DNA from: Mytilus trossulus | Taxonomy: Eukaryota > Mollusca > Bivalvia > Mytilida > Mytilidae | DNA length: 64,000 nt | Direction: 5' to 3' | NCBI RefSeq assembly: GCF_036588685.1 | Contig: NC_086377.1 | Span: forward strand, 68,392,283-68,456,282 | In this document: one piece after another, positions 22,740-34,336 of the stretch | Position numbering within the stretch: the stretch's first letter is position 1 | Layout of the letters: the number at the start of each line of letters is the position of its first letter | Position numbers and translations under genes: made by a program | Notes under the pieces: model-generated | Told to the model about the DNA's origin: nothing | Seen by the model: only the letters and a program-made list of their open reading frames with translations | Database searches by the model: none

Positions 22740-23871
22740 CGCCCTGCGAAGCATCTGGTTGCACCATAACGGTAGTATAAGTAAATAGAAATCTATGAAA
22801 TTTAAACACAAGGTTTATGACCATAAAAGGAAGGTTGGTATAGATTTTGGGAGTTTTGGTCCCAACAGAATAAGGGGCCCAAAGGGGCCAAAATTAAACT
22901 TTGTTTGATTTCATCAAAGTTGAATAATTGGGGTTCTTTGATATGCCGAATCTAACTGTGTATGTAGATTCTTAACTTTTGGTCCCGTTTTCAAATTGGT
23001 CTACATTAAGGTCCAAAGGGTCCAAAATTAAACTTAGTTTGATTTTGACAAAAAATGAATCGGTTGGGTTCTTTGATATGCTGAATCTAAAAATGTACTT
23101 AGATTCTTGATTATTGGCCCAGTTTTCAAGTTGGTCAAAATTGGGGTCCAAAATTAAACTTTGTTTGATTTCATCAAAAATTGAATAAATGGGGTTCTTT
23201 GATATGCCAAATCTAACTGTGTATGTAGATTCTTCATTTTTGGTCCTGTTTTCAAATTGGTCTACATTAAAGTCCAAAGGGTCCAAAATTAAACTTCGTT
23301 TGATTTTAACAAAAATTGAAATCTTGGGGTTCTTTGATATGCTGAATCCAAACATGTACTTATATTTTTGATTATGAGCCCAGTTTTCAAGTTGGTCCAA
23401 ATCAGGATCTAAAATTATTATATTAAGTATTGTACAATAGCAAGTCTTTTCAATTGCACAGTATTGCCCAATGGCAAGAAATATCTAATTGCACAATATT
23501 GTGAAATAGCAATTTTATTTTTCAATTAGAGTTATCTTTCTTTGTCCAGAATAGTAAGCAAGAAATATCTAATTGCACAATATTGTGCAATAGCAAGCTT
23601 TGTTTTTTAATTGGAGTTATCTTTCTTTGTCCAGAATCAACTTAAATCTTTGTTATATGCAATATACAATGTATATTCACTTTTTACTACCAACTGATAA
23701 ATTAATTTAATCTTTACCATTCAGTGATAACAAGCAGTGTTTTTACTTCTTAATATTTTATGATGTATTTAAATTAGAAGTTATTGTTGCAAACTCCATT
23801 AGAAATTTTAATTGAGATGAGTTTTGGAATAAGGGAAAGGGGGATGTGATTAAAAAAATTGGGTTCAATTT
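22740..23871 (+). mobile_element. Family F element, 5'-truncated copy
   Basis: Begins within the 155-bp subunits ('gcaccataacggtagtataag'), passes the 140-bp subunits and palindrome zone, and ends at 'gggttcaatttt' where the next copy's head starts. The minus-strand 142-codon frame at 22,972-23,400 is three ~45-residue repeats of these subunits. Confidence 0.8.
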
Positions 23872-25678
23872 TTTATACGACCGCAAATTTTGAAAAAAAT
23901 TTCGTCGTATATTGCTATCACGTTGGCGTCGTCGTTGTCGTCGTCGTCCGAATACTTTTAGTTTTCGCACTCTAACTTTAGTAAAAGTGAATAGAAATAT
24001 ATGAAATTTTAACACAAGGTTTATGACCACAAAATGAAGGGTGGTATTGCTTTTGGGAGTTTTGGTCCCAACATTTTAGGAATTAGGGGCCAAAAAGGGC
24101 CCAAATAAGCATTTTCTTGGTTTTCGCGCTATAACTTTAGTTTAAGTTAATAGAAATCTATGAAATTTAGACACAAGGTTTATGACCACAAAAGAAAGGT
24201 TGGGATTGATTTTGGGAGTTTTGGTTTCAACAGTTTAGGAATTAGGGGCCAAAAAAGGGCCGAAATAAGCATTATTCTTGGTTTTCGCACAATAACTTTA
24301 GTTTAAGTTAATAGAAATCAATGAAATTTAAACACAATGTTTATGACCACAAAAGGAAGGTTGGTATTGATTTTGGGAGTTTTGGTCCTAACAGTTTAGG
24401 AAAAAGGGGCCCAAAGGGTCCGAAATTAAACTTTGTTTGATTTCATCAAGAATTGAATAATTGGGGTTCTTTGATATGCTGAATCTAACTGTGTATGTAG
24501 ATTCTTAATTTTTGGTCCCATTTTCAAATTGGTCTACATTAAGGTCCAAAGGGTCCAAAATTAAACTTAGTTTGATTTTGACAAAAAAATAATCAGTTGG
24601 GTTCTTTGATATGCTGAATCTAAAAATGTATTTAGATTCTTGATTATTGGCCCAGTTTTCAAGTTGGTCCAAATCGGGGTCCAAAATTAAACTTTGTTTG
24701 ATTTCATTAAAAATTGAATAAATGGGGTTCTTTGATATGCCAAATCTAACTGTGTATGTAGATTCTTCATTTTTTTGTCCTGTTTTCAAATTGGTCTACA
24801 TTAAAGTCCAAAGGGTCCAAAATTAAACTTAGTTTGATTTTAACAAAAATTGAAATCTTGGGGTTCTTTGATATGCTGAATCCAAACATGTACTTAGATT
24901 TTTGATTATGGGCCCAGTTTTCAAGTTGGTCCAAATCAGGATCTAAAATATTATATTAAGTATTGTGGAATAGCAAGTCTTTTCAATTGCACAGTATTGC
25001 ACAATGGCAAGAAATATCTAATTGCACAGTATTGTGAAATAGCAATATTTTTTTAATTAGAGTTATCTTTTTTTTGTCCAGAATAGTAAGCAAGAAATTT
25101 CTAATTGCACAATATTGTGAAATAGCAATATTTGTTTTTAATTGGAGTTATCTTTCTTTGTCCAGAATCAACTCAAATCTTTGTTACATACAATGTATAT
25201 TCACTTTTTACTACCAACTGATAAATTAAAATAATCTTTACCATTCAGTGATAACAAGCAGTTTTTTTACATCTTAATATTTTATGATGTATTTAAATGA
25301 GTAGTTATTGTTGCAAACTCCATTAGAAATTTAATTGAGATTAATTTGGAATAAGTGAAAGGGGGATGTGATTAAAAAAATTGGGTTCAATTTTCTCATT
25401 TGAAATGAAATTTCATAAATAAAATGAAAATTTCTTCAAACATTTTTTAGAGAGGATTAATATTCAACAGCATAGTGAATTGCTCTAAGAGAAAACAAAA
25501 AAATTAAGTTCATTAGAACACATTCATTCTGTGTCTGAAACCTATGCTGTGTCAACTATTTAATCACAATCCAAATTAAGGGCTGAATCCAGCTTGAATG
25601 TTGTGTCCATACTTGCCCCAACCGTTCAGGGTTCAACCTCTGCGGTCGTATAAAGCTACGCCCTGCGGAGCATCTGGT
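23872..25678 (+). mobile_element. Family F element, full copy
   Basis: Full copy from 'tatacgaccgcaaattttga' to 'ccctgcggagcatctggt'. It interrupts the preceding truncated copy. Confidence 0.85.
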
Positions 25679-25958
25679 CTCATTTGAAATTTCATAAATA
25701 AAAAGAAAATTTCTTCAAACATTTTTTTGAGAGGATTAATATTCAACAGCATAGTGAATTGCTCTAAGAGAAAACAAAAATTTTAAGTTCATTAAAACAC
25801 ATTCATTCTGTGTCAGAAACCTATGCTGTGTCAACTATTTAATCACAATCCAAATTTAGAGCTGAATCCAGCTTGAATGTTGTGTCCATACTTGCCCCAA
25901 CTGTTCAGGGTTCAACCTCTGCGGTCGTATAAAGCTACGCCCTGCGGAGCATCTGGTT
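25679..25958 (+). repeat. Family F tail fragment
   Basis: Only the last ~280 bp of the element ('ctcatttgaaatttcataaa' to 'gcatctggt'). It may be the displaced tail of the truncated 22,740 copy, split by the 23,872 insertion. Confidence 0.8.
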
Positions 25959-26012
25959 TTTATACGACCGCAAATTTTGAAAAAATTTTCGTCGTATATT
26001 GCTATCACGTTG

Positions 26013-26077
<65 letters not shown>

Positions 26078-27791
26078 CGAATACTTTTAGTTTTCGCACT
26101 CTAACTTTAGTAAAAGTGAATAGAAATCTATGAAATTTTAACACAAGGTTTATGACCATAAAAGGAAGGCTGGTATTGATTTTGGGAGTTTTGGTCCCAA
26201 CATTTTAGGAATTAGGGGCCAAAAAGGGCCCAAATAAGCATTTTCTTGGTTTTCGCACTATAACTTTAGTTTAAGTTAATAGAAATCTATGAAATTTTGA
26301 CACAAGGTTTATGACCACAAAAGAAAGGTTGGTATTGATTTTGGGAGTTTTGGTTTCAACAGTTTAGGAATTAGGGGCCAAAAAGGGACCCAAATAAGCA
26401 TTTTTCTTGGTTTTCGCACCATAGCGTTAGTATAAGTAAATAGAAATCTATGAAATTTAAACACAAGGTTTATGACTATAAAAGGAAGGTTTGTATTGAT
26501 TTTGGGAGTTTTGGTCCCAACAGTTAAGGAAAAAGGGGCCCAAAGGGTCCAAAATTAAACTTTGTTTGATTTCATCAAAATTGAATAATTGGGGTTCTTT
26601 AATATGCCGAATCTAACTGTGTATGTAGATTCTTAATTTTTGGTCCCGTTTTCAAATTGGTCTACATTAAGGTCCAAAGGGTCCAAAATTAAACTTAGTT
26701 TGATTTTAACAAAAATTGAAACCTTGGGGTTCTTTGATATGCTGAATCTAAAAATGTACTTAGATTTTTGATTATTGGCCCAGTTTTCAAGTTGGCCCAA
26801 ATCGAGGTCCAAAATTAAACATTGTTTGATTTCATCAAAAACTGAATAATTGGGGTTCTTTGATATGCCAAATCTAACTGTGTATGTAGATTCTTAATTT
26901 TTGGTCCAGTTTTAAAATTGGTCTAAATTAAAGTGCAAAGGGTCCAAAATTAAACTAAGTTTGATTTTAACAAAAATTAAATTCTTGGGCCTCTTTTATA
27001 TGCTGAATCTAAACATGTACTTAGATTTTTGATTATGGGCCCAGTTTTCAAGTTGGTCCAAATCAGGATCTAAAATTATTATATTAAGTATTGTGCAATA
27101 GCAAGTCTTTTCAATTGCACAGTATTGTGCAATGGCAAGAAATATCTAATTTCACAATATTGTGAAATAGCAAATTTTTTTTAAATTAAGAGTTATCTTT
27201 CTTTGTCCAGTATAGTAAGCAAGAAATATCTGCAAGAATTTTTGTTAATTGGAGTTATCTTTCTTTGTCCAGAATCAACTTAAATCTTTGTTATATACAA
27301 TATACAATGTATATTCACTTTTTACTTCCAACTGATAAATTTAAATAATCTTTACCATTCAGTGATAACAAGCAGTTTTTTTACATCTTAATATTTTATG
27401 ATGTATTTAAATGAGTAGTAATTGTTGCAAACTCCATTAGAATATTTTAATTGAAATTAGTTTTGGAATAAGGGAAAGGGGGATGTGATTAAAAAATTGG
27501 GTTCAATTTTTCTCATTTGAAATTTCATAAATAAAAAGAAAATTTCTTCAAACATTTTTTTGAGAGGATTAATATTCAACAGCATAGTGAATTGCTCTAA
27601 GAGAAAACAAAAATTTTAAGTTCATTTGAATACATTCATTCTGTGTCAGAAACCTATGCTGTGTCAACTATTTAATCACAATCCAAATTTAGAGCGGAAT
27701 CCAGCTTGAATGTTGTGTCCATACTTGCCCCAACCGTTCAGGGTTCAACCTCTGCGGTCGTATAAAGCTACGCCCTGCGGAGCATCTGGTC
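25959..27791 (+). mobile_element. Family F element with expanded (GTC)n
   Basis: Full copy. Its GTC tract at about 26,015-26,078 has around 20 units, against 5-10 in the other copies. The tract reads as poly-Arg on the minus strand and poly-Val on the plus strand, giving spurious 74-75 codon frames. Confidence 0.85.
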
Positions 27792-28545
27792 TCCTATTAT
27801 AATAGTTCAACAGAAAAAAGTAACTGAACAAAAATGCAAGCTTCGTTCAAGGCAGATTGTGAGCTTAAATGAATAGTAACCCCATTTTTTTATTTTAATT
27901 TTCTATTAAGTAAATGACAAAGTTCATTTATAGAAAAAAAAAGCGAAATCTTATATTTAAAAGTTATACCTGTGAGCCCCCTTCAAAAGGATGTTTAATG
28001 TTAAAGAAGATGGAACTGCTGCAGGCCTGTGTTTTTGTGTATTTAGCTCTTTTGATTATTCATTGTACTGGTTTACATACCGTATTGTCTGTCAGTTTTA
28101 TTGTCATAATTCATGATACCTAGTCTCACATTAAAGCTATCAAAAGAATTTCTATATTTTATCGTATAAGAAATCAAAATACAGTCAGGCTAAATTTAGC
28201 ATCAAACTTGAAAGTTCTTATTTGCCTAATTTGGTACATATCAATATCTATTTTATTGAGTAGAGTAAACAATATCTTATCATTCTATCAGCTTTCTCTC
28301 CCAGTATTTCAATATTCAGTTAGTTTTTCCATTATTTTACATATTTCTTTAATGCTAAGATCATGATATACAGATTAGTGACATGATCAAATGATCAATA
28401 TATTTATACCCATTGTTATATAGATTCATGAATGTTAATTATTTAAATCATCATACTAATATTGCATTCTATTGTTTATTGTATTATACATTATATGCAC
28501 TTGCAATAAAGACAGTTTAAATTTCTAATTGTTTGTATTTTCCAG
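27792..28545. other. AT-rich DNA
   Basis: No supported feature. The 69-codon frame at 27,914 has no family signature. Confidence 0.4.
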
Positions 28546-28604
28546 TCAACCAACCATAGGTTATCTGTATTCATATACACATCAGTCAGACATTATTCAA
28601 AGTT
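28546..28604 (+). CDS. Candidate internal exon
   Basis: The acceptor 'tttgtattttccag' (ends 28,545) and a consensus donor GTAAGT (28,605) bound 59 nt. With acceptor phase 2 it reads QPTIGYLYSYTHQSDIIQS; a phase 0 frame is also open. The first frame stays open past the donor to about 28,805. Protein not recognised, and its phase does not join directly to the 41,337 exon. Confidence 0.3.
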
Positions 28605-28819
28605 GTAAGTCAAGCATTCAACCATCATTCCCCCAACCCATCAAACACTCTATTGTATCAACACATTCAATACAAAATTATGTATTATTTGATGTTCCAA
28701 TACATTTCCATGTGTCAAAAATTATTGGTGGCCAAGGTTTCTTGGTCAAACTGATAGATTTTTGTGTTTTGGTTTGGTTTCCAAATACTATAAATAGCAA
28801 TATGTAAGCTATAGAAAAG

Positions 28820-29060
28820 AAGATTTGATATGATTGCCAATGAGACAACTCTCCACAAGAGACCAAATGACACAGAAATTAAAATCGATTGGTCAACATA
28901 TGGCCTTCAACAATGAACAAAGCCCATACCGCATAGTCCGCTGTAAAAGGTCCTGAAATGATAAATGTAAAACAATTCAAACGAGAAAACTTATAATGGT
29001 CTAATTTATAGGTACAAAAATAGAAAGTAAGCTGATGGGAGAGACATTTCAGCATGAGCA
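28820..29060 (+). repeat. SINE-like family A copy plus family G tail
   Basis: Signature 'gccaatgagacaactctcca', 'catagtccgctgtaaaaggt', 'aacaattcaaacgagaaaac'. It is followed at 29,038 by 'gagacatttcagcatgagca', the tail motif of family G. Confidence 0.8.
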
Positions 29061-29082
29061 CTCTTGTTTAGTTTGTTTTTAG

Positions 29083-29310
29083 CTTGGAAAATTGCCAAAG
29101 AAGTCCAGTTATGGATATTCGGTAGAAACTACAGGAAACCCTGTGTAAAAAAAGTGGGGCAGTTGTATACCACTACATGGCTGAGGCATATAAAAGACAA
29201 GAACTGGTGTACAGGAAAATTTGACAGAAAAAAAAGTGATATCAGATGCTGAAAGGGAAGCATTGACTGGTCTTGCCATGTCTGCTATATGGACAAGACG
29301 TGGCCAATGA
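29083..29310 (+). pseudogene. Broken coding fragment of unknown protein
   Basis: A T-rich tract ending in AG (29,082) precedes a reading frame LGKLPKKSSYGYSVETTGNP, then a one-base shift near an A-run (29,146-29,153) gives KSGAVVYHYMAEAYKRQ followed by ELVYRK, then a second shift near another A-run (29,227-29,235) returns to the first frame with SDAEREALTGLAMSAIWTRR before TGA. The sections join into one plausible polypeptide of about 75 residues. Both shifts sit beside homopolymers, so consensus errors in the assembly are possible; otherwise it is a pseudogene exon. Flanked by two SINE-like copies. Protein not recognised. Confidence 0.45.
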
Positions 29311-29369
29311 CATATTTAGTTATAAAGGTGGCAAAATATATTATTGTTATAGCTGAGAACTTAGTCTAG

Positions 29370-29565
29370 TATAAAAACAGAAGATGTATGACAACCAATG
29401 AGACCACTCTCCACAAGAGACCAAATGACACAAAAATTACAACTGTAGGTCTCTGTATGGCCTTCAACAATGAGCCAATCCCATACCGCATAATCGGCTA
29501 TAAAAGTCCACGAAATGACAATGTTAAAAAAATCAAACAATAAAACTAATCTAGAACTATTGACT
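29370..29565 (+). repeat. SINE-like family A copy
   Basis: Same signatures as the 28,820 copy ('gaccactctccacaagagac', 'accgcataatcggctataaa'), 550 bp downstream in the same orientation. Confidence 0.8.
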
Positions 29566-30032
29566 ATGATTATTTGTGACAGACTCAACCGTTAAAGTTC
29601 CATTGACTTTCTGTTTAGACAGTAACACAATTAAGTGGACTAGTTCGTTGTTGGCTTAAGCAAGAACGTATAATGTTAGTTGTACATCATTGGCTTAAGA
29701 TAGACTTACAATTGGAAGAACATGTGACACCTATATCTGTGAAAACTAACAATGCACAATTCAGGGTACTTTTAATTCGAAAGTTCGTTTTTCTGTTCAT
29801 TTTCAAACTTAAAGTATTAACAGTGAGTATTGTACTACTTTCATGTGAATCAAAAATGTTGAATTTTTTCAGTTTGAAAGCATAACCTGTTCATGACAAC
29901 TAAGTAGTTAGACTCTGAACATGTTAAAGTTTTTTTTCCACATAACTATTGGTTGTAGTTGTAACCAGTTGGTTGTAACTTGTATATATATATGTGGTAT
30001 CAGTATTATTGACTGAGGGTATAATATGTATA

Positions 30033-30197
30033 AGGATTCAGAGGCAGATTTAGGGGGGCAGGGGGGCCAAGTCCCCTTTTGGGAAAACATTAAGTTGCTT
30101 AAATAGGGAATCAATGAAGCGTAACTGGAGTGGGGCCCCTCTTAGGCAGTCAGTGGGCCCCCACTTGTGAAAATTTCTTGATTCAGTCCGCCACTGG
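30033..30197 (+). mobile_element. Short MITE-like family H copy
   Basis: From 'cagaggcagatttagggggg' to 'gattcagtccgccactggg'. The ends are imperfect inverted repeats (GGCRGATTTAG / CTGATTCRGYCCGCC). Contains 'aggcagtcagtgggccccca'. Other copies lie at 38,418 (inverted) and 58,645. Confidence 0.75.
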
Positions 30198-30490
30198 GAT
30201 TATACATGTATTTTCTATTCAAGATGGAGTGGTACTTACTGAGTATTTTTACTGGTACATATGCTTTGTAGAATTTATAATGGTTTTGTCCATTTTTTGA
30301 ATAAAGCAATCATTATTTATTATGTCAAACGCTTCATTCTAAAAATGTACGCACGGTCAACGCTTTTACAACCCTATAAAGTTACAAAAAGAAGCATTCA
30401 ATACTTATAATTACATTTTTTTAGCTATGATCATGAAAACACGAATTTTATAAATTTTGTATATTATTTAATGAAAGGCTATTATTTTTT

Positions 30491-30605
30491 TTGATTTTAT
30501 TGAACCATAAAACTAATTTTTGACTCTTCACATTGAATAATCCGCAAAGCGGATTATGTAAAATGTGAAGAGTCAAAAATTAGTTTTATGGTTCAATAAA
30601 ATCAA
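30491..30605. repeat. Foldback hairpin, ~44-bp arms
   Basis: A near-perfect inverted repeat starts 'ttgattttattgaaccataa' and is mirrored to 30,605. The centre is ATAATCCGC AAA GCGGATTAT. Only a 2-versus-4-nt bulge interrupts the stem. As RNA it would form a stem of more than 50 bp. Confidence 0.9.
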
Positions 30606-31940
30606 AATAAATCATTGCCATTCATTATAAATAAATTTCTATCAAAAATAAGGCTCAAAGAACTTTTTATATTATTTATATTAACAATAACAAGCGTACC
30701 CACATGTTGGCGTATGAATACTCAACGTCAGAGTGGGCGTGTCGCCATCAAAATTGACAACATTGAAAATAAAACTAATAATTTTAACCAATCAGAAGAC
30801 AGTAAAAACACCAAATTTATTTATTCACTCGTGCACTTTATTGTGGGACCACGTGCTATCATGAATGAAAAGTTTTATTGAGTGATGCAATTGCTTACGG
30901 AATAACAAGTGATATGCCGTTAGCCAATCAAAATAAAGTATTATAATGAAACATACATCTAATGTAATCTAATGTACGTGTGATGCTGATACTTTCAATT
31001 TTCATACCGATTCTTGGTATAATTGATGTGTTTTAATCTAAAATTTCACGATTATTTTTTTGTATTTTAATTGCATTTTTGCAATCTACTTGTGTTGTTA
31101 TCATAATTACTATGTACTTGTATTTGTTACCAGTTTTATTTTTACATTTAATTACCGATGTAGCTCTAACTTTAGTTGATTTCTGTATATGTTACATTTT
31201 AATGCTGTGTTTCGGTTGTGTCGTAGTTCTCTTGTATATATGATGTGTTACCCTCAATTTTAGTTTGTAACCCGAATTTGTTTTTTTTCTATCGATTTAT
31301 GAATTTTGAACATCGGTATACTACTGTTGCCTTTTTTAACCGGGCTTTTTGTGCTGTTTCTAAAGCTCATACTTATGCACATGGAAGTTGCCGAGAATAA
31401 GTATAGATATAAAAAGATGTGATTTGAGTGCAAACGAGAATACTCTCCATCCAAGTCACAATCTATATATATATTTTGGACTAACACATACTTCAAAGAT
31501 ATATATGGTACAATTAATTCAGCATAAAACATGAGCAGTTATGATTCAGTTATCTTTCCTTTAAATATTTCTCTGGGCTGATTTTAAGGAGCTATTTTCA
31601 TTAAGTGCTAATAATGAGTTAAAGGTAGTAATGTTCGATGAACATTGACATATAAATATTATATGAAGGATATCGTCTTACGGAATCGGTAAGCAATCTA
31701 AAGCATGATGCATGGTTCGTATGCATAAAGCTACTCAACTAAAGAATTGTTTCGAACGGACGGATTTTTCTTCATATGCCACGATAAATTAGTACTATGA
31801 TTGTATCTGTATCGTGTATGGTATCTGTATGGTACGTGTAGAATCCTACTAGTCTAGGATTTCATACATTAATTTTAGATTGGAAATCTTACCATGATAA
31901 GAGGTTCTATACATATCATGAAGCCACGGAACATATAACA
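30606..31940. other. AT-rich DNA, SINE-like fragment
   Basis: Contains two CCAAT-type phrases ('aaccaatcagaag' near 30,787 and 'agccaatcaaaataaag' near 30,923), a CACGTG E-box near 30,850, and a short family A-like fragment ('gaatactctccatccaagtc', 31,438). No gene model is supported. Confidence 0.4.
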
Positions 31941-31965
31941 AGTGACCAGTCTAAAAGTTATTACC

Positions 31966-31980
31966 CCCCCCCCCCCCCAC
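31966..31980 (+). repeat. Poly-C tract
   Basis: A run of about 15 C followed by 'accc'. Confidence 0.9.
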
Positions 31981-32544
31981 CCAACAAACGTGTTTAGGAA
32001 AAAAGTATCGCACCATTTGTCTTTCTTTGACCGGCAGTTGGGTCGTCTCTTTGGCTATGCAACGCTCTTTGTAGTTAAGGAACCCTTGCAACAACTTTTT
32101 AAGGGGTCAGTACTTACCTGTTGTAAGGCTTAATGTCTGATCATTTCTAACATACTCTCATTTCCTTAACTTTTCCAACATTAATATTGGACACCTCTGC
32201 TAAAGGACCTATCTATTGTATGCATTGTTAATTTGTTCTAGTCCTGGATTATGAATGAACTATTTGCTATTTGGTTTTATACGGATACGAATATGAATAC
32301 GAAAGTTTTATTTTGATTCGGTTGACATATAACAATACACACATAAGCTCTTTTAAAGAGCTTTCTTACGGAATATAAAATAACATAAGCACAGCATAAA
32401 AACACACAACATACAGGATATATAAGAGCAAAGGCATATTGAAATACATGCAAAGCACTACTAAAATACATATCTACCAAGTCAAGGTTGAAGCACAACT
32501 AAAATTCGTGAAGTAACCAACTATTTGAAAATCAATCAATCTAT

Positions 32545-33045
32545 TTGAAAAGGTTTATCAGAAATATAAAGTGTCAACATCTCGATAGAGGCAATATGTA
32601 TACACGTTATAGTTTGTCGATTTATGCTGTTGCAAGTTCAATGGATTATGTTTCATGTTGGGTTCAATTTATGCAACAAAACATAGTGCGCTGTATACTC
32701 TCTTCAATCACTCATTCAAAAAAAAAAACACCAAGCACCCAAACGACCTGGAATACAAACCTAACCTACATGTATACATTGTTTGTTATCACGTTAACCT
32801 GGGTTAATCCGACCAGATTGACAATAACAGCCATCTTTATATGTTTTATCGGTCAACCGAATACTCAAAGCATGTTCAAAACTTACAGATACAAACAGTT
32901 TTATATAAATTGTTATGGAAAAATAATCAACGTAAAACAAATCGATGTTAATAGTATTTATAATTATATAAAAAGGCAACGTTCAACTTCACCTTATTTC
33001 CGAAGTTTGAGAAATTTACACATTCATAACTTAAATAATTATTAA
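32545..33045 (+). CDS. Longest open frame, 166 codons, doubtful
   Basis: The longest uninterrupted frame in the window. It has an ATG, a fairly even composition and a basic C-terminal part (KRQRSTSPYFRSLRNLHIHN), but no domain, signal peptide or membrane pattern that I recognise. It includes a poly-A derived Lys run (32,719-32,729), and the opposite strand is also open for 61 codons (32,794-32,979). The upstream region reads like dispersed mussel repeat ('acggaatataaaataacata'). Chance frame or repeat-derived frame is the likelier reading. Confidence 0.2.
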   Translation: MKRFIRNIKCQHLDRGNMYTRYSLSIYAVASSMDYVSCWVQFMQQNIVRCILSSITHSKKKTPSTQTTWNTNLTYMYTLFVITLTWVNPTRLTITAIFICFIGQPNTQSMFKTYRYKQFYINCYGKIINVKQIDVNSIYNYIKRQRSTSPYFRSLRNLHIHNLNNY

Positions 33046-33484
33046 GTTAATCTTAGCTAATGTGGCTTTTATTTTTCTTTACGATTTTGTTTTACGTTTT
33101 TACGTAGGTTTCAGCGATCTTGGGAAAAATAAAACAAGATTAATGCTTCAGACACACAACAATTATCAAATGTTACTTCAACTTATTGAGGCAATTCAAA
33201 GAGGTCTGTAACAAGAACAAATGTCAACCCTTGTCCAACAAACCCTCTTGTATACATTGAAATCGTTATTCTGTGCCCTTCATCCCAGATAACCTTACTT
33301 GCAAACCTTCACCCATTGGAGTTATCGTTTATTTGTTATTCACAAGTCGCCCTCATAATGGCTCATTATACATCCAAATATTTGCCACTGCACAATATAG
33401 TATGAGCTATATATAATTTGCTATGCGACACGCGGAATTCGTCAAACTTTTTGCCGTTAATGTTGTACTGTTACACAAATTTCC

Positions 33485-33662
33485 AAGGTAAGATGGCGGG
33501 TTAGGCTCACAAACATGTTAAACCCGTCACATTCTGTATGTGCTGTCCCAAGTCAGGATTCTGTTGTTCGTTGGTTGTTGTTGTTTGTTGTCTGTAGTAA
33601 TTGGTTGTTTTGTAGTTTATAATTGTTTTGTCTGATACCAGGTTGTTGGTTTTCTCGTTAGA
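33485..33662 (-). repeat. Family A fragment, inverted
   Basis: The reverse complement carries 'cctgacttgggacagcacat' and 'gggtttaacatgtttgtgag', matching the 3' half of the 15,698 copy. Confidence 0.6.
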
Positions 33663-33796
33663 GATAATTCACATGTTCCGGATCTTTATAGATTATGCTG
33701 AACACACGTGCACACGCTGAAATGTCTCGCCTTTTTTTTTTATAATAAAAACTGAAGTATAATAATGCGGTCAGAGACATATATACATGTGTATAG

Positions 33797-33833
33797 AATA
33801 GAATTGAATAGAAGAGAATAGAATAGAATATTT
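33797..33833. repeat. (AGAAT)n microsatellite
   Basis: Pentanucleotide agaat/gaata units with a few substitutions. Confidence 0.85.
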
Positions 33834-34234
33834 TTATTTTCCAAATTAGGGCCCCAGGAGGGCATATGATACAGACAGTATTATTATAAACAATAACATA
33901 TGCAATACACACACAATAAAAGATATATAACAAGTGTTATAAAAATAATAAAATAAAATAATATACCACAGAAAATACACTCAACAAAATAGTAGCAATG
34001 TATTATTATTCAATGAATACTATGTTGAAATTGACTCAAGTGCACCCGGTAAGTGTATCTTCACTTTAAAAAGACAAACATGAGGCATTAGTAGTTTGTG
34101 CGGAGAAATGTCAATCGATAAAAAAAATACAATACAAAAAGAACCCAATAAAAAACAAAGCAATTAAGCACTCCCACATTTGACTGGTATACTGCAAATA
34201 ACAAAGTATATTTAATAAAGGATATTTAATATGA

Positions 34235-34336
34235 CTTATCTGCAGAAAGCACCAAGAGTCGGTGCTTAAAGGGGAGTCCCTACTTGTACTTTATGCAGAT
34301 GAGTCAAGCTCCTTAATTATTGAAAATATATTTTAA
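34235..34336 (+). pseudogene. Possible reverse transcriptase catalytic-box relic
   Basis: A 33-codon open stretch reads KGESLLVLYADESSSLIIEN. The segment LYADESSSL resembles the YADD box of non-LTR reverse transcriptases (F/Y-A-D-D followed by small hydroxyl residues and hydrophobics), with E in place of the second D. Stops bound it on both sides and no other RT block was found nearby. Short, so a chance match remains possible. Confidence 0.3.

Noticed and set aside
25935-26159. Poly-arginine protein
   Set aside because: Direct translation of the (GTC)n tract on the minus strand within a repeat element.
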